DNA of 64,000 bases from Scleropages formosus (Eukaryota > Chordata > Actinopteri > Osteoglossiformes > Osteoglossidae), in assembly GCF_900964775.1 (NCBI RefSeq), contig NC_041830.1, positions 9,529,501 to 9,593,500 of the forward strand. The letters run 5' to 3'. The notes below the pieces were generated by a model that saw only the letters and a list, made by a program, of their open reading frames with translations, was not told where the DNA came from and did no database searches. Below are positions 56,095 through 64,000 of the stretch, piece by piece (the first letter of the stretch is position 1; every line of letters begins with the position of its first letter). Position numbers and translations under genes: made by a program.

Positions 56095-56778
56095 TGCCCA
56101 GCTCCAAGACGCCCGCATCGGATACTTGAACGAGACGAAGAACAGAGCATGTCGCAACTGTCCCGTGCCTTAAAAATGAAGCTTATGGTGCTTTGGAAAA
56201 AGAATTTCTGAAGAAAGGAGAGAGCGGACCTACATGTTACATGTTTGGTGCTGCAACCCCCTGGACCCAGAAAAGAAAATGGAAATGTTACATTTACCAA
56301 AGACTTATTAATTCTAACCCAGCACTGGAACTACAACGAATGTTCTTAAAAGGAAAAGGAGTGCCGTTAATAAATGACATGGTAATAAACACTGCACATT
56401 CTTCATATTGAAACTGATACCGTTTTTTTGATGAAACGAGATGCGTTGCTTGAATCTTGACCGACCGGCGACGCCAAAGAATGAAGCAACGGACTCAGTT
56501 TTTGTGTATTTTTAAATGATTTGCACTACTGGGACTGTGCTGTAACAGACAACTAGTGATGGCACAGCTATGAACGCAACGCAACACGTGTGTTTTATTT
56601 AGGCCGTTGTTTGGCCAAAACCGTTTACCTGTGTGAGCGCACATTTATATATCCTTCCATTAAAGAGTTGTTTTAACCATGACACCAGAGCGGTGGAACT
56701 GATTTAAACATTTTTTCCTGATGTTTTTAAAAAGCTTCTACTACAGGTCTTTGTAAATTTCCTTCTGATGACAATAAA
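56095..56778 (+). terminator. SOX gene 3'UTR with poly(A) signals
   Basis: ATTAAA at 56659-56664 and AATAAA at 56773-56778 are the candidates. A family B SINE follows at 56878, which supports an end near 56790. Confidence 0.5.
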
Positions 56779-56877
56779 AAATAAACACGAATCAAAGCCA
56801 CCCCCAGGCTGATAGACAAAATATCGAATGAAAACTAATAGCAATGTTTTAAATTTCAAACTCAGCAGATTTTCTAC

Positions 56878-57056
56878 CTTTGGATTCAAAGGTTGCAGGT
56901 TCAAATCCCACCTCCAGTTGCAGTACCCTTGAGCAAGGTACTTATCCTAAATTGCTCCTGTAAAATTACCCAGCTGTATAATAAATAGGTAAATAATTGT
57001 AGGTAGCTTACATTAAAAGTCGCTTTAGAGAAAAGCATCAGCTAAATGAATAAAGG
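56878..57056 (+). mobile_element. SINE family B, well preserved
   Basis: 'aaaggttgcaggttcaaatc', 'agtacccttgagcaaggtac', 'ttacccagctgtataataaa', 'aaagtcgctttagagaaaag' and 'catcagctaaatgaataaag' follow in the family order. Confidence 0.9.
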
Positions 57057-57527
57057 GGGCCAAGCCTTGTTGTAACTGTCCACGCGCTTGCGTGGGAGGT
57101 GCATTGGGACCTTTGACCATACACGTGCGGTCTATGTGGGTGCAGCACCCCCACCTGATCAGCTGACCTCCCACTAAAATCTTTGTTCCCCTCTTCTAGG
57201 CCTTGCCTCGGGGCAGAAAATTAGCATTGCCCTCCGACTCGCCATACATCTCCCATCTTCTTTGGCCTGGGTTTGACCTCTGCAGGCTGCTGCCCACCTT
57301 TCTCATGGAAATCGGACAGCAATTCAGGCTAGTTTGACTCTTAGTGGGGGAGGGGGTCGGGGTAGGAATGGCGGGAGCAAACTCGCACTGGGTTGTCCCA
57401 AACCCCATCTCTGCCACATGAATACATCAACATGGTTTAGCTGTTAAAATGAGCATGAGCTGTAATTTCAATGAATTGACCATGACATTTAAATACTGGA
57501 TAGAGTGTGTGTCAGTACTTTTTACGT
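57057..57527. other. Unassigned intergenic stretch
   Basis: No gene is recognised. A perfect 6-base-pair hairpin, CCACGC and GCGTGG around a GCTT loop, lies near 57081-57096. Confidence 0.4.
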
Positions 57528-57557
57528 GGGGGGTATCGGGGGGGTTGGGGGGTTGGG
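57528..57557 (+). other. G-quadruplex motif
   Basis: Four G-runs of 6, 7, 6 and 3 are separated by loops of 4, 2 and 2 bases. This is a textbook G4 pattern in intergenic DNA. Confidence 0.8.
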
Positions 57558-57685
57558 TTGCTATAGGAAAAGTATCAGTTTAGTAAGATCATGCTGAGCT
57601 GCAGAGAAAGTGAACAGGTTAATACCCTTCAGAAAACTGTGCAGGTTATGATTGTATGTTAAAAATTATCATAATATTGTGCAAC

Positions 57686-57894
57686 GGGGGTGCAGTGGCG
57701 CAGTGGGTTGGACCGGGTCCTGCTCTCCGGTGGATCTGGGGTTCGGGTCCTGCTTGGGGTGCCTTGCGGCGGACTGGCGTCCCGCCCTGGGGTGTGTCCC
57801 CTCCTCCTCTGGCCTTACGCCCTGTGTTACCGGGTAGGCTCCGGTTTCCCGCAACCCCGTATGGGACAAGCGGTTCTGAAAATGTGTGTGTGTG
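57686..57894 (+). mobile_element. SINE family A, full length, with 11-base target-site duplication
   Basis: TATTGTGCAAC lies at 57675-57685 and again at 57895-57905. The element has the intact head 'gtggcgcagtgggttggacc', 'tctggggttcgggtcctgct', 'cttgcggcggactggcgtcc' and the end 'cgtatgggacaagcggttct' with a (TG)n tail. It is the best young copy in the window. Confidence 0.93.
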
Positions 57895-58394
57895 TATTGT
57901 GCAACATGTTGAATAAAAGGTACTGTAAACTATAACATAAATTGTAATAAGTTTTAAAATTAAGAACCTGTGGTTAAAAAAATCTTACTTATGCGAATGA
58001 GAAAATTTTACTGTGTAGTGTACCACAATGTAGAAACTTGTTTTACAATCAATAATATAATATTGGTACAATTTTCTTGTTTATGCTATTTCAGATTGTA
58101 TGGTTTAGGCAATGTAATGATTCTGGTTCTCTGTGCTCCATACTTAGACTTCTCCCTCTGCTTAATTTTTTCTAATGATCAGTAAGGACAATTTCCTTTA
58201 GGAGAAGCTATTTCCTTTATTTCTCATGGGGAGAATTATATCGTCCAATCCTAAAAGTACCTTAAAAGAAATACAGGCTGATGACAATACTTCCGGGTAA
58301 AGGAGTACGTCACATACAGAAATGTGGTAGCAGCATTTTCCACCAAGTATTGCTATAAACGCAGTGTAAAGCATAGCATTGGACACCTTGGAGC

Positions 58395-58895
58395 AAATCG
58401 CCCATCATTTACATTTACATTTATTCATTTAGCAGACGCTCTTCTGCAGAGCGATGTACATCTCATAGAAAATAGAATGTGTTCATTACTTTAGGAGAAA
58501 GAGACATAGTTGCAGATGTGTGATTCTTAAGTACAGTTAGTTTCTTTACACCATAGAAACCAAAGTTCATCCCACCAGTAGCTGCATAAAACTGTCTGTA
58601 AGTCTGGAAGAGGTGAATTTTAAAACCCTTTTTAAATGTGGACAGAGATTCAGCAGTTCTGAGTGAGAGGGGGAATGTCATTCCGCCACAACGGAGCCAG
58701 AACTGAGAACTTTCGTGCTTTACCTTCCCTGTGCGGGACCACCAAGCAGGCAGATGTGGAAGAGCATAGCAGTCTGGTTGGGTTGTCGTGGATGATCAAG
58801 TCTTGTAGATAGTGGGGAGCAGTTCTATTGATGCATTTGTAGGCCATAACCAAGGTCTTAAATTTGATCCAGGCAGCTATAGGAAGCATCATTTG
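58395..58895 (-). mobile_element. 5'-truncated L2-type LINE: ORF2 C-terminus and 3' tail
   Basis: On the minus strand AAWIKFKTLVMAYKCINRTA, PHYLQDLIIHDNPTRLLCSS and REGKARKFSVLAPLWRNDIP, then LRTAESLSTFKKGFKIHLF match in order the C-terminal end of fish L2/CR1-group proteins ('FKILLLTYKALNGLAPSYLSDLL ... LVVPR ... FSYRAPLLWNNLP ... STFKSQLKTHLF'). The 3' end is 'gagcgtctgctaaatgaata' and an (ATGTAA)n-like run. The frame is broken, so the copy is dead. Confidence 0.85.
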
Positions 58896-59094
58896 TTTGT
58901 CACTTTCCTGAGAAAGTCATCTCTTCAGCAGGTGAGCCATGACACATGAGGAAAGCTGGTTGCTGCTCCACGGTTCACTGACTTCTGCTACATTTTTGGC
59001 ACAGTCCTCGGATGCCGAGTCACGCAAGAGTGTGGAATCTCTGCTCAGTTACCTTATTTTCCCTCGCAGAAGCTTTTATTCAGAGTAGCTTGTC

Positions 59095-59275
59095 CCATGT
59101 ACAATAAAACACTGCTGTAGCTCCCTTGATCAAGGCCCTTACTCTTAATCGGCACAGTAAAAACTACCCTGCTGTACAGAAGGGTAAGACATTGCAAGGT
59201 GCTTAGGGGAACAACCTGAAATTCTAAGTTGTTCTAAGTAAAAGATTCAGGTAAATGAATAAAAAAATAAAAATA
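59095..59275 (+). mobile_element. SINE family B, heavily eroded
   Basis: 'gtagctcccttgatcaaggc', 'actaccctgctgtacagaag' and 'caggtaaatgaataaaaaaa' keep the family order, but the tRNA-like head is lost. Confidence 0.6.
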
Positions 59276-59811
59276 ACTCAGAGGAGAGTTCATGATGAAT
59301 CAGGTCAACTGTCAGAATTCATTGAAATGCAGATTTTTCTTATATATTTATACATTAATAGAGCTGGACATTTCTACATGATGCAGTGCGAGTCCAGTGT
59401 CTTGGTCAGTACCACAGCATCAGAAGCCTTATTTCATTTATCAGATGGAAATGTTATCTGTAATCATGCAACTGTAGATATTTATCAATTCTCACGCCCT
59501 TCAAGTCGGCGTTTGGGCCTTTCAAATCCAGCGTACCGAAGGATTCATTCACCCACGCAGGCAGTTATCACGCACACCTACAGTAAATCTACCACACAGG
59601 CCCAAAACTGGCATGAAATCAAAGGTACTAAAAGGACAAGGCCTAAAAAAAAAATCACAGAAATTCATTTTTTCATAGCTTCAGAGACTTTACCTACTTG
59701 AAGGAATTCGCAGCGATAACTAGAGCAGTGAACAGATAAAATCCCTTATGAGATTCTGCTTTTGTGTTTCATTTTAATGTGCTCAAAGTGTATTATTTCT
59801 GGCCAACCCTA

Positions 59812-59948
59812 TGGTTCCCTGTCTTGCCTTTTTTATCACAGTTTTTCAGTTTAAAAAACAGTGACCAGTTTAAAAAAACACAAAAACCCACATCCCTGTG
59901 GTTCCCTGTCTTGCCTTTTTAAATCATAGTTTTTCTGTTTAAAAACAC
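59812..59948. repeat. Local tandem duplication, period 87
   Basis: 'tggttccctgtcttgccttt' starts at 59812 and again at 59899, followed in both by 'atcacagtttttcagttta'-like sequence. About 50 bases are similar with a few differences. Confidence 0.75.
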
Positions 59949-59949
59949 T

Positions 59950-61099
59950 TAAAACAATATGCAAAGAAATTTTTATAAAGACTGGAGAACCGCAAGTACT
60001 TGTTTCAGGTAAAACCCATTTTAGGATTTAGGATGTTGTTTTACATTTTTATTTATCTTTAACATAACAAATTTTGCATCTGTGAAGGGGCATGTTTATA
60101 GCTGATTTTTTAAAACTTTTCTGATCACCCTAACTATATTGTCTCGCTGTGATTTCTGAAGTACTTTTACCTTAACTGTGCTTCCATCTAGTGGTACAAA
60201 TGCACAGTGTTTCCGTATGTTGTGTTCAGACCTGCTTGCAGGCACTTGTGAAGAAACATAATGGGTTTTAATGGGTAAGTGCTACAAAGTTACATGACAG
60301 AAATCTTTACATATCACCTTTTGATTTCCAGTTCTGCGCATGATAAAGGAGGATCGATGGTTCACGCACCAGCTGAAAGAAGGAACAACTAAATTACTTT
60401 TATCAAATTCATTCAAAAGTCTTATTCAAAAACATGACTATTTAGGTTTTCCGAACTTATAAAACTGTGGTACAACACAATTCCCCAACATGCGATTCTC
60501 CGATTACGTCTGGAGCGTCACTTGGAATATAATGTCCTCTGTAGGTGTGAGCATGACCTGTATTGGACAAGTTGAAGCCTAAAACACTGTCTGCATAATT
60601 AATAACACAGCACTCCCCAAAAGGATTTGATTAAAGCAAAACTGTGGCTCATTATTATAACAAAAAAATCACCTGTCAATATTTTTAAAAAGAAACAGCT
60701 GCTTAAAAAGACAAGGTAAAACTTAAGTTTTACAACGGTATTCAATTTATACTTCTACCAGTAAATATATGAGCCCTGTGTCTGTATACTGATAGTAATC
60801 CTATAAAACTTAACACTGTTTTGGTTTGACAGCTTATTGAGGAATTACACTGTGTGCGTAAGGTGGTATACACGTTCGTACATTAGCTTTAACGTAAATT
60901 GGCACATGTCCCAGGATGGCACAGAGTATGCGTTTGTGGAAAAGGTAACATTTCATGACAAAACGAAGAGCTTATCAATGTGTTATTTTGAACTTGGCTC
61001 ATTATAAACTTCTGAGGCACCGAGTGCAAAAGTGTGTCAAGAGAGGGTCCTTGGCGAAGGACGATGAAGCCGGAGAGGCCACGACTGCTGCGTTCTTCT
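59950..61099 (-). other. MPDU1 3' region, AT-rich
   Basis: It must contain the MPDU1 3'UTR. TTTATT on the plus strand occurs near 60045. No other exon or SINE is recognised. Confidence 0.4.
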
Positions 61100-64000
61100 C
61101 TACTCCGCCTTTGTCTTGAGCGCCGGAGCACGGCGCCAGTAGCACAGCATCTGACATGCTAGGAGGCCGTTGGAGCAGAAGATGATGATATACGGGAGCG
61201 TCATCTGATAATCCCCCGTTTCCTGGAGCAAGAGGGCACAAGGAGAGTGGAGTCAGGCAGAAGTAGGGAGAGGTGTAAAGAAGCTGTTTCCAAAGTGTAA
61301 AGACTACAGGTTCTACGCTCGTCACGTCATGTCGGCTCCTCCGAATCCCGCAGCCAGCGTACCACGAAGATGGAGAGGGCGTGCGCCAGAGAGCCCACAA
61401 AGAGCAGGAAGACAGATGGGGCCGACAGCTGGCCCGTGTGACCGCTCCGGTAGCAAGTCCACACCTGGAGGAGCTGAGAAACGTAAAGATATCGATGTCT
61501 GACCGTGACACTTTACATCAACATGAAACTGACACACGGCCAGCTGCCGGTGGACGGCTGTCTCGTACCCGGGCTGCAACCAAAGCGGGTGTGCTTGAAG
61601 CCTGCACTGTTGTGGTAAACAGCTTGGGGACCAAAGGGGAGGTCAGGAGGAGCGCCAGGCTGCTGTAGACCACCAGGAACAGCAAACCTAGAGTGAGAAC
61701 ACACGACTGGATTGATCTCTCACTGATCCTTTTCATTAAAACCCAGTGCAGCCGCCGCATTACCACAGTATCACTGGCACACAGAATGATGAAACAGGTG
61801 GCCTGAGGAAGATGCTGATCACAGATGAAAGGCAACTGGACCTAAATTGTTCCGCTACTAATGGATGAAATTACGTTTCGCATTGGACAAATGTGTTGAC
61901 AACGCAGCTAAATATGCAATGATAATATTAGGTAGCAAAACATTTTCGTACATTTTCCTCAATATCCTTATAATAAAAATAAGGGTGGAAACACTAAAGA
62001 AAGGAATATTTAAGAAGAAAACAGAAGCAAAAAAACAAAAAAAAGAAAGATTATAGGTCCACTACGGACAGTAAATACCTCTCCCTGTGTGTCCTCTGTA
62101 GTGTTGGATGAGAAAACCGATGGTCACGGTCTGGATTAATATGAAGAGCACGTCACCCCAAGCACTGCGAAACACACATGTAAGACGCACACTAAAATAG
62201 CTGCAAATTTCTCAAAAACCCTTCAAAATGATCAACACGTACACAATAATGTTGTACCAAAATAGCAACACCGCATGTGTAATTCAGCAATGTATAGTTC
62301 ACCAGAGTCCCCAATCCCATCAAGGAGCAAAACCTAGTACTCGATGGGAAAGTTGCGGGCGATGCGGTCGGCTAGGGTTCCAGTCACTATGCACAGCTCC
62401 ACCAGGACGGAGGGGAAGCTCAGGGCATCCGCACTCTTCGCCCTCATCATCTTAAAGATCTGGGGCAGTTTCACTGTGGAGGATGACGGAGGGAAGGCGT
62501 TATAGATTATTTCTACAGCTCTGTTAAATATCTTCGTAACATAGGCACATTTCTGATGAAAGAAGACAACGTTGCCTAGTCTGTGAATTTCACAATCCAC
62601 GATTTCGCAGATGGAATCCTTAATCGTGAACCGCTCACCCCTCTCTGTAAAAGTGACAGATGGAATGGCGTGGAAGAAACTGTGCTCACCGGTGACGGAG
62701 CCCAGCATGATCCAGATACCCAGCGTGCGCCTCAGGACGACTCTCACGCATGGCACTGAAAAGAGAAGCGAAACACGACAGTGAAAGCTCAGCTGCAGGA
62801 GTGAAACTGACAGCAGTCCAAACACTGAGAGATGAATACTCAAAAGTCACTGGAAATACTTTCATTCATCTTATTTAATCATTTACTGACTGAAGGGGGC
62901 GGGGGGGAGTGCAGTGGCGCAGCGGGTTTGGCTTGGGGTGCCTTGTGATGGAGTGGCGTCCTGTCCTGGGTGTGTCCCCTCCCCCTCCAGTCTTGTGTTG
63001 CCAGGTTAAGCTCCGGTTCGTGTGTGTGTGATTAAAGTAAAATCATTGTGAGTAACCCTGACATTTACTACTGTTGTGCTCTCAATCTGTAACCTGCTGT
63101 TTAGTCCTCCCGTATCCGTTACACCCACTGCCGTTACATTACTTCATTTAGCAGCTGCTCTTCTCTAAATGACTCATAACCTACTTACAATTATTTATAC
63201 AGCTGGGTATTTTTTACTGAAGCAATTTCTAGGGTAGGTACCCTTGCTCAATGGTATTACAGCTGGAGGTGAGATTCAAACCTGCAACCTTTTGGGTTCA
63301 AAGACAGCAGCTCTCACCAGGAGGCTACCAGCTGCATTTCCACAGCCGATTGACTGTAGCTCAGTAGTTTAGGACACGTGGAAGCTCAAAAAACTGGGAG
63401 AAGGACATTCAGAAGTCCACGCACTCGCGTGCAAACGTGTCCTCGTGCAAAAGCAAACGCCTCCGCTACGGGCCCGCAGGTGCGCATGCGCAGAGAGCTC
63501 GCGGGCTGTCCTTTCACTGACCATGTAGGGAGTTTGACTTCTTCAAACACAGAACTTGTCCGTTTTGTCGTCTGTTTACGCAATAACTCAATGGACTCTT
63601 GCAAAAAGCAAAAAAAAAAAAAAAAGTAACGGTGTTTTTCCCACAAACTGCGTGTAAATTTATAAATGTAGATGTAGTTATGTACTGTGTGTTTGCTCCC
63701 TAACAGATAGACTAGGAGGAAAACAAAAGCGCTGCGAACGAAACGTCTCGAACCCGAAAAAACACTAACCACAGTGTCACACCGAGTGTGAGTCCGAGCA
63801 TTTGACTCGGTTAAACTGCCCACTGGCACGTCAGCGTTACTTTCACTTCCTTTTTTTAACATTCTGAGTAGACGCGTTTTACAGAACTTGTTCACTCATG
63901 CGCGTTAACCGCAAGTTTTCACCACGTTTCCGTTTCGCTTCTCGTCTCACCGTGGAAGAGGTTCAGCTTGACGAAGAGTTCTTGGTAACATTTTTCTGGC
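61100..64000 (-). CDS. mpdu1: MPDU1 (SL15), mannose-P-dolichol utilization factor (5' end off the right edge)
   Basis: MPDU1 is an ER membrane protein of the PQ-loop family needed for use of dolichol-phosphate mannose and glucose in N-glycan and GPI synthesis. Seven coding exons are visible: >64000-63951, 62755-62690, 62473-62341, 62164-62079, 61687-61569, 61473-61366 and 61222-61100, all in phase, giving about 228 of some 245 residues. The first exon shows PEKCYQELFVKLNLFH (human PEKCYDQLFVQWDLLH). The first PQ loop is VKLPQIFKMMRAKSADALSF; others include LIQTVTIGFLIQHYRGHTGR, LLQVWTCYRSGHTGQLSAPS and ETGDYQMTLPYIII, close to human QETGDPLMAGT. Several hydrophobic helices alternate with these loops. 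The donor after FPI is GTACTA, weaker than the others. About 15 N-terminal residues lie beyond the window. Confidence 0.95.
62895..63031 (+). mobile_element. SINE family A, internally shortened (MPDU1 intron 1)
   Basis: The head 'gtgcagtggcgcagcgggtt' passes directly to 'tggcttggggtgccttgtga'. The normal 'accgggtcctgctctccggt' and B-box part are missing, as is 'ccgtatgggacaagcggttc' near the end. Two internal deletions explain it. Confidence 0.8.
63140..63336 (-). mobile_element. SINE family B, minus strand (MPDU1 intron 1)
   Basis: Reversed order: 'tttagcagctgctcttctct', 'ttatacagctgggtattttt', 'gggtaggtacccttgctcaa', 'gattcaaacctgcaaccttt' and 'ggaggctaccagctgc'. Confidence 0.85.
63481..63492. 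promoter_or_regulatory. Perfect NRF1 palindrome in MPDU1 intron 1
   Basis: TGCGCATGCGCA is the full NRF1 consensus and lies in a small CpG-rich patch (63400-63510), about 460 bases inside intron 1. It may mark an internal or divergent promoter. Confidence 0.55.

Overview
The window is nuclear DNA of a ray-finned fish, most likely a teleost. It carries split vertebrate genes with GT/AG introns, dense tRNA-type SINEs ending in the L2-like tail common in fish genomes, degraded LINEs and many dinucleotide runs. Nine protein genes can be traced exon by exon: GPS2 (-, partial), GABARAP (-), CTDNEP1 (-), PHF23 (+), PLSCR3 (+), SENP3 (+), EIF4A1 (+), a SOX15/sox19-type SOX gene (+) and MPDU1 (-, partial). 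All nine have their human counterparts on 17p13.1, so this is a conserved but locally reshuffled synteny block. I see no virus-like element, CRISPR array, tRNA gene or rRNA gene.

Layout. Bases 1-12350 hold three minus-strand genes in tandem: CTDNEP1 (nuclear-envelope phosphatase), then GABARAP (autophagy modifier), then GPS2 (corepressor subunit), whose 3' part runs off the left edge. Bases 12350-16370 are a divergent region between CTDNEP1 and PHF23, with a CRE/ETS/TCTCGCGA promoter block, a LINE remnant and two SINEs. PHF23 (16367-21335), PLSCR3 (26588-31473), SENP3 (34137-38154) and EIF4A1 (39619-45872) then follow head to tail on the plus strand. About 9 kb of gene-poor DNA (45873-54991) follows, with a LINE end, a degenerate tandem repeat, SINEs, a pair of dispersed repeats and a complete short Tigger-type DNA transposon. 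The two-exon SOX gene (54992-56094) and the minus-strand MPDU1 gene (61100 to beyond 64000) are convergent at the right.

The genes are mostly housekeeping genes and do not form one pathway. GABARAP and PHF23 both touch autophagy in mammals, and GPS2, PHF23 and SENP3 act in chromatin or SUMO control. Their neighbourhood is inherited synteny rather than an operon.

The observations most worth checking are: a two-hairpin H/ACA snoRNA candidate in EIF4A1 intron 9; a six-residue tail after the conserved processing glycine of GABARAP; a Gly-to-Ser change at a near-invariant position of eIF4A; a TG-repeat acceptor in PHF23; young SINE and LINE insertions with target-site duplications; and an unclassified repeat family with four copies here. 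I found no convincing new biological system.
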